NCBI GenBank assembly: GCA_021397835.1
Contig: JAJFZO010000566.1
Span: 1,302,001-1,366,000 of the forward strand
Direction: 5' to 3'
From: Moringa oleifera
Lineage: Eukaryota > Streptophyta > Magnoliopsida > Brassicales > Moringaceae
DNA: 64,000 nt
A program made the translations under genes and the position numbers. Below the pieces are notes generated by a model. That model was given only the letters and a program-made list of their open reading frames with translations. It did not search any database and was not told the origin of the DNA. Numbering within the stretch: the stretch's first letter is position 1; every line of letters starts with the position of its first letter. This document shows, piece by piece, positions 11,764 through 23,365 of this stretch.

Positions 11764-14700
11764 TTACCATTTCTTCAACTCCATGCCCTGGGGCGCACCA
11801 CCTTCCACTTTCTTCCCGCGAACATCCATCCAATTTGTTGACAGCACAGTCCCATTTGACTCCACCTGGTATGTCACCAATTGGAGCAAATGTCAGTCTT
11901 TCAAAAAGCTACTAAAATTGCTAACAAAGCCACAAAAGATTTTTATCTTGAATAATGCCCAGAAACAAACAAACAAAAAAAAAAAAGAAGCTTTCTTTTA
12001 TGATTTCAATTCAACAAGATCTGCTAAGAGATCATCAGCAGTTAACAAGATCTTGTCGAAGAAAATGGCTATGGATTTGTAGCTGGATTTACTAGCCACT
12101 ATAAAAAAACATATGAATGAACAAAAAGATGGATTAACAGATGTTACTTCTCCCAAACTGAGACAGGGAGCAGCAGCACTCTGGCAAGAAGTGTCTCACC
12201 AGTGTGCCAAGTGGACAGGTTCTGAGACTTGAATAAACATAAAGCTCAAAGACCAACTCTGTGAATGTTAGCACTCTACTAAATGCAAATGGACCTTAAA
12301 TTAGACATGTTAGTAGTAAAATGGGTGAGAGCATAGGATACTTACAAAGGATTTGCTCATAGCTCTCCTCATGTCATCATCACCACTGAGGTAAATGTCC
12401 TGGAAAAACTTGTGCAATTCAGCATCATCGCCCAGCTTCTCTTCATTCTCCTAAAAGTCAGACAGACATATGTAACTAGGTGAGCTTGAACAAAGCAAAG
12501 CAACCAATCACTGAGTCCTTGTTCCAGGTAAAATGGAAAATATCTAAACATTTAACTACTGGAATGTGGAATAACCTGTTTGTTCAGGTCAGCTACCATC
12601 TGGTCCCAATCTACTCCTCCTGATTTAGAAGAAGGATAGGCAGGCCTCTGAGATCCAACTGCAAATTCACAAAAATGAGGAAAGCAATCAATAAGAAAGT
12701 AAAAAAGATTTTTTTCCCTAGTAGTAGATTAGACTTTATTATGTCCCATCCTGAATCCACAAAGAAAACCTCTTATGGCTCTGAAGTACAGCAGAAATCA
12801 CTCCTTATCTATTGCGATGATGAACAGTGTGGTAAATGACTTAACCTTCACAAAGACAAACAAGTTAATGTGGCCGACCTGACGATACATATGTTTGCTG
12901 CAGCACTGTGGCCTGGCTGTTATATTCAAGAGATGGCCAGTGAATCAATTCAGCTTTTAGAAGACGGATTTCAACTTTGGTTGACAGCCCTTCGTATCTG
13001 CACTCTTTAGGTATTATCTGTTTTCCCATAAGGCAACCACCAGAAATTACATTTCCTAGAAAAAAAAATTATAATACTTTTTATGCATTCGAATGGCTAA
13101 CACAAGAAATCACCAAGAATAGCGCAGCTTAGCAGACACCTTCTAGCTCTGTCGATATTGAGCTCATTAATATAGCAAGATAAGAAGATGAAATACAGCA
13201 AGTAAGATGGCATAAAGGTTATAAGCACGAGTGTCTCCAACACTGAACTCAAGGATAAAAGAAGGGCTAATTGATGCAGATGAGTGTGCAATTGGGTGAA
13301 ACACCCTCATGAATATTAAACCCAATTAAGATTTAAATCACTAAAGAAATAATGCCACTATACCATGAAGTTTAGGCAATACCTTTCCAAATAATCGAGG
13401 TTGAAAACAATAAGCATCTTCCCCAGGCACATCAATTGCAACAGTTAACTGCGTGGTTAAGATGTATTACATTTCAGCACCAACTATGGTATAGAAAAAA
13501 AAACTATAACTTGATTTAATTAAACAGGTTAATGTACATACAATCTGTTCACCAAAATCAACAGCCACGTTTTTTGCTGGTATACCCTTTGCAAAAATTG
13601 TCACAACCACTTCTTGCGGCTTCTGGTAATATTCGTGTCTGTTAAACAATCAATTTTCAGCCATGAATCCAAGGAAGTAGTCATGGAGGAAATAATTGGC
13701 AAAAAATTAAAAGAACAATTTGCAAGATCACTATACTTGCAAAATGAACGCCTACATGTGACCACTGGCTTTTATCTCATTAACAAATATAAACAAATAC
13801 AAGCCAACACCATGAGTAACAAGGTGGCAGAGGCATTGTCAGTATGAAACACAAAACTAAGCATGGGAAAGTGTCGCGACCTATATTTTGGTTTGAATGA
13901 CGTTGATGAGTTTGTCTGTTGGGAAGCTCGAGAAGCTGGTATTGGATTAGATGGCAAATTTGGAGTCATGGACTTAGACGAATCAATAACCTCTGCTGAA
14001 CAAATATAAACAATGCATCATATAGACAGACATAAACATAATTTAGATTGTCAACTAAAATTCGAAAGTCAAAAGCAAATCGGTTAAATCTCAAGAGCAA
14101 CTTTAAAATAAACACTAAAACTAGCATGAAAAGACAACAGGAACTTTATCATATCAAGAAAGGTAAATCTTGACCAAAAGACTAAAATCAAATTCTGATG
14201 GAAATGGCCTTATGAACATTCTAAAAGCTTAGTGTAAAACTGCAAACTGTTGTTCCACATACATTATTTGCAGCATTATGATAAATAAATGCATTTCAAG
14301 ATATCCCCATCACAACTGTTCATAAAAAGAAAAGCATCAATTTTTTTAGCAATTGAAACTAAGGATCTGGCCATTATGCTGTTCTAACTTTCTAATAGGC
14401 CCTATCAATTAGTCAGTCTATCTCACATGAGCTTACAAGAGGAATGTGGAATGTGGTTGCATTACACCTTTTGTTCAAAACTGCATTGTCAACTCAGCTG
14501 CAGTACAGAGAGGTGTTTCATATTTTGGGTCACAGACATCATTTTTAAGGCACCTCATGATATCTACTATAATTCAAGAAATCATAATAATGACAGAATT
14601 TTTCACCCCTTCTTTATGCACATTCATATACATAACCAGACACAAAGGCGAACAATCCAGTCAAAATCAGCAGTGCAACATATGAGCATATGATATCCAT

Positions 14701-17700
14701 TGTAGTTTATAGCCTCTATGGAACTAAATGGTATCTCTTGCTAATACTCCATTAGTATTTTAAGACTATGATCCTTGCAAAAGTTTCATATATTGGGGAG
14801 GGTGTGCCACCTTTTAGTGAATTCTCGTTAAGTTTTTGTTAGAAAGTCTTACGTTGAAAATTAAAGTAGATTATTTTTAGATATGCTAGCTGTAATATTA
14901 TTGTCTATAATAGGAAAGGAGTAATCTACTCCTTGATTGGTAGGCTGCTACCATGTATCAAGGAGTAATTTACTCCTTGATTGGTAAACTGCTACCATGT
15001 ATATATAGGTGTTGTATTTCTATTGAGAAGTGAGCAAGGAATAATATTCTCTTCTCTAAAATTATGCCTGTTTACATGGTATCAGAGCAAGGTTCATTCT
15101 AATCTAAAACTTTTTTTCTTTGTGAGGGTTAATCAATCCCCTCTTGTGTGATTGATTTCTTGTACCTCTCTTTTTGAGGTTGTGCTTTTTATTTTATTTT
15201 TGGGTACTTGAATCTATAATTTAAGATGTCAGACAACATGTCTCACTCTGATTTGCGTGCTTCTGTTGGAACTACCATGAAGTTTAATGGTAGAAATTAT
15301 GCTCTTTGGTCTCAAGCATTTCGTACCTTTCTTGGTTCTCAAGGTCGTGATCATCATCTAGTTCAAATGATGATAGACACTAAGGATTCCAAATATGCAA
15401 CTTGGCGTCAATCTGATTGTGCCCTGAAAACGTGGCTGCTAAATTCTTTGGAACCTAAGATTGCTGCCACCATTGCATTGATATCAACTGCTAAGGAAAT
15501 GTGGGACTCTATTAAAGAAATGTTCTCAAATGATGGTAATAATTCTCAAATTTTCTCTTTGTTTCAACAACTTGTTGATAACAAACAAAGTGAAAAATCT
15601 CTTTCAGAATTTTTTACTGCCTATAGAAGAATTATCAATTAATTTCGTGAATCGCAGTCTCTCTCTACAGAACTCAAAAACGTCAATGAAAAAATCTCTT
15701 TGTTTGTAGATTTCTTATGAATCTGAATGACCAATACAATACTCTCAAAAGTCAACTACTTGGAGAAAGTACAATGTCTACTCTTCAAGCAGCCTTCTCT
15801 CGCTTGCAATCAGCCTCTTTAACTCTATCATCTCCACCTATTACTTTTGAACATTTTGCCATGTTCGCACAAGGACGTGGGCACAATATTGAAAAGAGTA
15901 AAGGATCTAATAGAAAATGTGATTTTTGTGGCAAAGAAAATCACAGTGAAGATGCATGTTGGGACAAACATTTTAAACCTGAATGGGCTATCAAACGTAC
16001 CAAAAAGCACAACACTCCTTAGGTAGCTGTTGCTACATTCACTTCTGATGGTTATGTTTCTTCAGTTGGACCTGATGATGTTATTCAGATTTCTAAAGTG
16101 GAGTATGAATGGTTAATTCAATCACAACCGAATTCTATTGCCTCTCATACCCTCCAAATAGGTACCGTTGCACTTACAACTCTTTCTAGTAATTCTTGAT
16201 TAATAGATTCTAGTGCATCAAATCACATGATTGGACATCAATGTCAGTTTCATACTTTTACTCCTTTTCAATCTCTGTCACCGATTACTGTTGCTGATAG
16301 TTCTGTTTCTACTATCTCTAGGTTCGGTACCGTTCAAACTCCTTCTCTTACACTAAATCAAGTATTATATGTTTCCAAATTATCATTTAATCTTCTCTCA
16401 GGTAAATCAAATCACAAAATCTTTAAACTATTCTGTACCCTTCTGTCCTACTCATTGTATTTTTTAGGATCTTCAGACGAATACATTGATTGAACACAGC
16501 TCTGAATCAGGAGGCTTTTATTATCTTAATTCTTCTATTGTTGGTGGTGTGTCTCCTTATGATTGGCATTGTCGTTTAGGTCATCTTAGTTTTTTCAAGC
16601 TAAAAAAAAAATAGTATCTTTTGTTGAGTTTGTTATTTTAATAAACTGTGATGCATGTCAATTGAAAAAACATCATAGGTCGTTTTTTTCTCCTAGAAAG
16701 AGTCGAAATTTAAGTCATTTTGATTTAGTTCACTCCGATGCATGGGGGCGTTGTCGTTATTCTATTTTGTTCAGTCATAAGTATTTTATCACTTTTGTGA
16801 ATGATTATTCTCGAATGACTTGGATTTTTTTGCTAAAATACAGGTCTTATATTTTTGATATATTTCAAACATTTTATAATGAAATAAAGACTCAATTTTC
16901 AACCAGTATTCGTATTTTACGATCTGATAATGCTTTAAAATATATGAAAACTAACTTCTCTCATTTTTGTTCTGCAAATGACATTATTCACCAATCATCA
17001 TGTGCTCATACTCCATAACAAAATGGTGTGATAGAAGGTTAAAACAGACATATTCTTGATATTGCTCATACTATTATGATTCAAATGAATGTACCCAAAT
17101 ACTTTTGGAGTGGCTGTACTCACTACTGAATTTCTCATTAATCAGACGCCATTATGTCTTTTTCCAAATTGTCTAGTCTTTTCTATAACTCCGCGAATTT
17201 TTGGGTGTGCTTACTTTTTTCATTTATTTGAAAATGGTATGGATAAATTGTCTTCTAGTGCTGTTCGTTGTGTTTTCTTAGGATATCCTCGAACTCAAAA
17301 AGGTTATAAATGTTATAATCCAGTGTTAGAAAGAATTTTTGTTTTCGCTGATGTCACAGTTTTTGAGTCGGAATCTTTTTTTCAAAACTCTAAACTCAAA
17401 GAGTTAGTTCCCCTTCCTAACACAGTAACACCATCTCCCATGACTCTACCTTCTTCCAAACCTATCCAAGTTTACACCAGAAGGAATAAGTTGCAAACTC
17501 CTCCTGTCTCACAGCCATCTCCTTCAATGCCTTATGCTGATGATCTTGATGGCTTGCCAATAGCTCTCCAAAAAGGTAAATGCTTTTGTACCTAACATTG
17601 TATTGGTAATGTTGTTTTCTTTAATCATCTTGATCCTGTTTTTTTTCGCTTAACTTTATCCTTGTCAACCATGTTTATTCTGAAGAATTATCTAGATACA

Positions 17701-20700
17701 GTTCAAGATTCTAATTGAAAACAGGCCATGAATGAGGAAACACACAGACACCAGGTATCGACTTCTCTGAAACCTTTTCACCTGTTGTTAAGTTGAACTT
17801 TATTCGTGTGATCATCTCAGTTGCAGTCAATCGTGATTGGCCACTATATCAACTAGATGTCAAGAATACATTTCTCTACGGAGATTTGAATGAGGAAGTT
17901 TATATGAAGCAACCACCTGACTTTGTCGCTCAGGGAGAGACTCACTTAGTATGTAAGCTCAACAAGGCTATTTACGGATTGAAGCAGAGTCCTAAAGCTT
18001 GGTTTGATAAGTTTCGCCAAGTATTTGCAGTAGGATTCAAGCGAAGTCAAGCTGATCATTCGGTTTTTGTAAAACATAGTTAATTGGGGATTGTAATACT
18101 TATTGTTTAGGTTGATGATATACTCTTGTCAAGTAGTGATGTAAATAGACTTGAAGCAACTAAGAAACACTTGCACCAATAATTTGTCACCAAAGATCTT
18201 GGTCAATTAAGGTACTTTCTTGATATTGAAGTTGCTCATGGTAAAGAAGGTGTAGTACTGTCTCAAAGAAAGTATGCAATTGATCTATTACAAGAAGTGG
18301 GTTTACTTGGTGCAAAACCATTGGATACACCAATGGAACCTAATCTTAACTTATGGAAGGAGGATGATGACTTTGCAGACTATGGACAATACAGAAGACT
18401 TGTTGGGAAGCTTATTTATTTAACAGTTACTAGACCGGATATTATGCATGCCGTGGATTTGATTAGTCAATTCATGGACAAGCTTAAGAAAGGTCTTGGG
18501 AGGTTGCTTGCAATATTTTGAGATATATAAAGAAATCTCCAAAAAAAGGATTATGGTTCAAAAATAACAATCATGTTAAATTAGTTGGCTATTCTGATGC
18601 TAGCTATACTGGTGACAAGAGTGATAGAAAATCTACATCTGGATTTTGTACCTTTGTGGGTGAAAATCTAGTAACTTGGAAGAGTGAGAAACAGATAATT
18701 GTATCAAAATCTAATGCTGAAGTAGAATATCGTGCCATGGCTCAAACAACATGAGAGCTGATTTGGTTGAAAGATCTCCTCAAAGATTTCAGTATCACCT
18801 ATTCATATCATATTCCTATGCATTGTAATAATCAAGCTGCAATTCATATTGCAAGCAATTTTGTTTTTCATGAATGAACAAAGCATATAGAAGTTGATTG
18901 TCATTTTGTGAGAAATGCAGTTACTGACAAGAAGGTTTGCACTCTTTTTACACCTTTAAGAGATCAAATTGCTGATATGTTTACTAAAGCACTTAAGAAG
19001 GAAGATTTTCACAGATTGATTGACAAGCTTTGCATGATAGACATCTATACTCCAGCTTGAGGGGGAGTGTCAGAAAGTCTTATGTTGAAAATTAAAGTAG
19101 ATTATTTTTAGATATGCTAGCTGTAATATACTAGCTATAATATTATTGTCTATAATAAGAAAGGAGTGATCTACTCCTTGATTAGTAGGCCGCTACCATG
19201 TATCAATAAGTAATCTACTCCTTGATTGGTAGGCCGCTACCATGTATCAAGGAGTAATCTATTCCTTGATTGGTAGGCTGCTACCATGTATCAAGGAGTA
19301 ATTTACTTCTTGATTGGTAGATTGTTACCATGTATATATAGGTGTTATATTTCTATTGAAAAGTGAGCAAGGAATAATATTCTCTTCTCTAAAATTCCGT
19401 CTGCTTATAGTGTTATTCATCAAAATATGAAACTAAAGATCCTTAAAATGTCTGCTGGAAATTCTAATTAAGCAATGGTAAAAGAACTTTCTGAGAACAA
19501 AATCCAAGTACACCTCCAATAAATAAATGATATGATAACATGCACCTCATCAAGATAAATGTAAAAATGCAGTGTTGACATCTAAATACCTGTAATGCGA
19601 AAGGAACATTCTTTGATCAACTTCTCAAATCTAGAATCATCTTGGGCTAAAGAAGCACCCATTTCAAGGGCTGCCTTGGCAGTATGATATTCTTCAAGCT
19701 TCATACAGGAAGTGCTACAAAACAAGATTTAACACTGGATGGATCAATGGCCGATGTAACTGATAAGAGAAGGGGTATTTTTAAGATCGTGAAAACATGA
19801 TGCTGCTGAGAATAAAAGATTCGATCTTTTAAGCGAAAAACCCCTAAGATAACATATGCATATGACTATATGGTCTCCATTGAGAACTGAGTATACAAAT
19901 ACTAGGCGAAGATGCCCAACAGAATATAGTGAAAGACCCCAAAAAGAAAAAAGGTTGGAAGAGGGATGATACAAATGTGAAACCCCCAGTAAGCAGCATA
20001 GGGATTGATGCAGCAGCAAGAATTTTCCCTGGAAACAAACAACCCGGGAGAGAAAGAAACTCTTCGTTTCCCAACTCAACAGAAACACGGAAGAATCCAG
20101 CTCAAGTTTTTTTAAATTTTCAAAAATTGTGGTTGCTTTTACCATGGACCTTGATCGCCTTGAATGAGGCAGTACTCTCATCCAAAACGCAGCATTTTTT
20201 AATAACCGACTAGAACCACATGAAAACAACACGAAAAAACTCAAAAACAGTTTAAATGACACCAATGAAAAAAAGGGTAATGATAACAAGTACATAGGAA
20301 ATGACTGCTAATTCCGATAATCAGTTATCGATATCTCACACTGTAAGACGTACACACAAAAACAACTAACTTAGGATGTTGGTGCCTTTAGAATCTCAGA
20401 AGTAGTGGTAGTGCAGTGTTAATCTCATGCATTTTCTTTGGCAGAACAACATGGCCTTTTTCTTTTTCTATTTCTTTTTCTAATAGGTAAAAGTGCATGA
20501 TTTGAGCCTAGAAAAATTACAAATTGTTCATGATTCAATGGCATCATTACAAGAAAGGTAAAAATAAAAAAGATGTAATTATTACTATAATTAACAAAAA
20601 GACAGGAATACATACCCCTTGCGTAGGTATGCCTTAGACATTGTAGGATTTAACTCAATTGCTTTATCCGCATCAGAAACAGCTTCTGCTCAATAATGAA

Positions 20701-21159
20701 TACCACATATGGAAGTTAATTTCATAGGTTTAAAGGAATCAAACCTTATATAGCTCATAGTGAAACTAATAGCCAGATTGTTTCACTGGTTTACATGCAC
20801 CAAAAATGCAAAGATATATTTTTTTCCCTTTAAAAGAACTAAGATCATTACTTCAACCAAGCTCTGTATCAATAGCAAATAAAAATAAACTTTTTACTCC
20901 ATAATTCACAAGCAAACAAGTTAACCGATGATGCAGTTTATACACACACGTATATTCATCCTTAGGTAGTTGTTTATATGCAGAAAAGCGAAGTACTACC
21001 AGTGAAGTTGCCAAGCTTTATATTGGCCTGAGCTCGGTCGGCGACAAGATTGGCGTTGCTAGGGTCCAAGTCGATGGCCTTGGAGTAGAACTCATCAGCA
21101 CGTTTGAAATCATCATCGAGAAACGCCTCTTTGGCTTTCTCTGCAAACTCCCGCGCCAT
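11764..21159 (-). CDS. SGT1: SGT1 co-chaperone (TPR-CS-SGS)
   Basis: SGT1 works with HSP90 and RAR1 to stabilise NLR immune receptors and also contacts SCF ubiquitin ligases through SKP1. Ten exons on the minus strand: 21159-21000, 20685-20616, 19714-19590, 13995-13881, 13638-13542, 13448-13383, 13017-12879, 12658-12576, 12450-12346 and 11865-11764, giving 353 residues, close to the family's ~355. The TPR domain spans about 1-118 (MAREFAEKAKEAFLDDDF, then AYLRKG and KLEEYHTAKAALE). The HSP90-binding CS domain spans about 155-245 (HEYYQKPQEVVVTIFAKG, VDFGEQI, DVPGEDAYCFQPRLFGK). The SGS domain runs from about 258 to the end (GGVDWDQMVADL, FFQDIYLSGDDDMRRAM, ESNGTVLSTNW). Intron 3 is 5.6 kb because it contains a copia retroelement in the opposite orientation. 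The reading frame ends KKW-stop at a donor-like sequence, so a further tiny exon is possible. Confidence 0.95.
14837..15076 (+). repeat. 5' LTR of the copia element (240 bases)
   Basis: It begins TGTTAGAAAGTC and ends TTTACA, keeping the TG...CA ends. It contains one full and one truncated copy of a 44-base unit (14918-14961 and 14962-15000). A TATATATA box at about 15000-15007 is a good candidate for the element's promoter. It is shorter than its partner LTR by 102 bases. Confidence 0.93.
15077..15088 (+). other. Primer-binding site for initiator tRNA-Met
   Basis: TGGTATCAGAGC follows the 5' LTR with no gap. This is the standard plant copia primer-binding site, complementary to the 3' end of initiator tRNA-Met. 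Confidence 0.93.
15226..16022 (+). pseudogene. Copia gag remnant, frameshifted
   Basis: The gag polyprotein would form the particle that packages element RNA. The first open part (15226-15642) carries the plant copia gag signature around KFNGRNYALWSQAF and WLLNSLEP, and ends at a stop. The same gag continues in a different frame from about 15717, with a CCHC zinc knuckle (C-x2-C-x4-H-x4-C) at about 15919-15960, then a stop at 16020-16022. At least one stop and one frame change separate the halves, so it is dead. Confidence 0.88.
16193..19060 (+). pseudogene. Copia pol remnant: protease, integrase, RT, RNase H
   Basis: Pieces appear in the copia order across several frames. A decayed protease-like segment lies near 16200. 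The pre-integrase zinc motif is at about 16560 (DWHCRLGHLS). The integrase core is at about 16660-17090 with the first two acidic residues (HSDAWG, LRSDN) still visible. Reverse transcriptase covers about 17790-18500 (QLDVKNTFLYGDL, YGLKQSPKAW). RNase H covers about 18515-18990 (GYSDASYTGD). The codon before VDD at 18111, normally tyrosine, is a TAG stop. The N-terminal RT part is missing or scrambled around 17600-17780. Confidence 0.88.
19059..19067 (+). other. Polypurine tract
   Basis: GAGGGGGAG lies immediately 5' of the 3' LTR, the usual position of the plus-strand primer in copia elements. Confidence 0.85.
19068..19409 (+). repeat. 3' LTR of the copia element (342 bases)
   Basis: It begins TGTCAGAAAGTC and ends TTATA, where the terminal CA has mutated to TA. 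It carries four units of the 44-base minisatellite (three full, 19163-19206, 19207-19250 and 19251-19294, plus one truncated from 19295), against two in the 5' LTR. It also has a 14-base insertion or duplication near 19130-19143 (ATATACTAGCTATAA region). Confidence 0.92.
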
Positions 21160-23365
21160 TGCTGGATAAGCAAGCTTTCAAGAGACAGAGCAGCAAGCCG
21201 CCGGTGAGCGATAGATTGATTAGGACTTGAGAAGGGGAAAAGAGACAGAGAGAGTGAAAGAGAGCAGGAAAACTAAATATGTTCTAAGAGGATAATTGAA
21301 TTCACTTGACAGGTTTGAATTCACTTGACAGGTATGAACACTCTGCTTTTCCACGCATGCATTTATAATGAAGATGAGAAGTTAGAGCGGGACTGCAATG
21401 GACTCCTCAACTTCCCAATTGGTTTGGGTTCCTCTTGTAATTTTATTTATGGTAAAGCTTACATAAGAAAGTGTATCTCCAACTTTCAAATCGAATTTTC
21501 ATATAAAAAATGCAAATTAAATTTACAATTTTTTAATATTAATAACAATTTTAAAATATTTTAATTATTATAAATTTATGAAAATAACTTATAAATAAAA
21601 CATTATTTAAAATTAAAAATAAACTTAAAATAAAGTATAATTATTTAAATAAAATATCTTAATCAATTAAATTTTTAATTTTTTATAACTATTTAAGTTA
21701 ATGTAATTTAAATTAAATTGATGAATAAAATTTTAATTTATCACTTTCAAACATTCATTGGACACATAAAATCTAATTCAAAATTTTAAATAATTTTTAT
21801 TTATTTATTATATTTAATACTAATTTATAATATTTCAATTTTATTCTTGTAAAATTTAAATTTTAGACTTATGATAAATGCTTAAAATATATAATATAAA
21901 TAAACTTATTTGGAAAAATATGAATTGTAATTTTCTCTGGGTGCTTATTTTTATCACATAATTTTTTTTAAAAAAATTGATCTACTAATCTTTGGAAAAT
22001 AGCATTAACCAAACTCAAACTCTATGTTTTATGATATTATAAATCTTTTTTGTAAATAAAATAATGTAAACATCCTTATGTATAAATTATTATTATTTTT
22101 ATTTAAATTTCATTCAAATTTAAATTTATTTTTTATTTTCAGATTTCTCTTTATTGCGATAATTACTATTTATTTCAACAACTTCTTATAATCGATTTTT
22201 CACATTAACTTCTTTTAGAATCAAGTTTTCTCTTTATTTCAACTTCTTGCAATCCAATTTTAACTCTTTTCTGTGATCAAATTACTCTTTGTATCCACTT
22301 CTTCTCATAATCATTTTTTTAATCCAAAATTTTTTTATAATCATTTTAAATTAAAAAATTATTAACATTTTAATCGACAATTTTATAAAATAATCAAAAA
22401 GTGGATGAAAGAAATATTTATTGTAAAAAATATTAACAATAAATAATGTTTATTTTTTAAAAAAATTTAATATCAGTTGATCGGTTAGACAAATCATTCA
22501 TACATTTGATCGATTTTTGTGACTACTGATCAAAATTAATTAATATTTATGATACATAAATAATTAATAATATTAAACAATCAAAATAAATATTAAAAAT
22601 TAAAATAAGCAATAAACTTGAATTTAATGGAACCAAATTTTTGTTCATTCTGTTAAACAAAAATATCAATTGCTTGAAAATCAAAATTTTTGAATTTTGA
22701 TATTTGAATATTAAAAATCTTAAATTAAATCCTAAAAGCACGTGGGTTTAAGAAATTTATAGTTTGATAAAAAAAATAATTGATTTTGTAAGTTTGAAAA
22801 ATGAAAGAGAAAGTAGAAGGAAGAGAAAGATATATTTTTTAAATTTCTTTGATTTTGAGTTAATAAAATCAGAAAATAAAACTTATATACAAAAGTAATG
22901 AATTGTTCTCACAATACAAATATGTTAGTCCAAAATAAGAATTAATTAGATTTAATTAAATTTTTAAAATTTTAAATTTTAGATTTTTAAACAAATCACC
23001 TATCCCTATAGAATTCATTCGAAAGAAAAGAATTTAAATTTTCTTTGAGTTGTTATGTTTATCACATAATTTTCTAATTATATTTTAAAATATAATTGTT
23101 TAAAATTACGATTTGGTCACTCAGCCCATCAACAGATCAGAATGGGTCCAGCTGGTCGTGTGGCCCATGCAGTCCATGAAGATCGGGCCATGCAGCGAAA
23201 CTCTATTCACTACTCTCCGGTTACATTTATCCGGTTTGTCAACTAGTTAATTAACAGAACAGTTGATCTGTGTGTTCGGTCTCTTTCTCCCTCTCAAACG
23301 AACAAAAACTCGTTTACTGACTCGCTCACGAACGCGATCGTGACTCGCTGGGATTCATTAGGCCA
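21160..23365. other. AT-rich spacer between divergent SGT1 and WDR7-like genes
   Basis: The first ~150 bases hold the SGT1 5' UTR with GA-rich tracts, and a short direct duplication GAATTCACTTGACAGGT at about 21298-21331. From about 21470 to 23110 the sequence is almost pure A/T with no gene. The last ~250 bases return to mixed composition and should contain the WDR7-like promoter and 5' UTR. Confidence 0.7.

Larger units (their letters stand above)
14837..19409 (+). mobile_element. Degenerate Ty1/copia LTR retrotransposon in SGT1 intron 3
   Basis: The element is complete in structure. It has LTRs starting TG (14837-15076 and 19068-19409), a primer-binding site directly after the 5' LTR, a gag-protease-integrase-RT-RNase H order typical of copia, and a purine tract before the 3' LTR. 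Flanking pentamers GTTTT (14832-14836) and GTGTT (19410-19414) match at four of five positions, as expected for an aged target-site duplication. The coding region is broken by many stops and frame changes, so it cannot be autonomous. It is antisense to the host gene and lies wholly within the intron. Confidence 0.93.

Noticed and set aside
14832..19414. Treating the copia element as potentially active
   Set aside because: Many stops and frame changes, a stop in place of the Tyr before VDD in RT, a damaged RT N-terminus and diverged LTRs show it is long dead.
19744..20295. 183-codon minus-strand open frame within SGT1 intron 2
   Set aside because: It lies in the intron between two well-supported SGT1 exons; composition is hydrophobic low-complexity with no family match.
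20425..20613. Minus-strand open frame next to SGT1 exon 2
   Set aside because: Intronic and out of frame with the TPR exon; a by-product of intron sequence.
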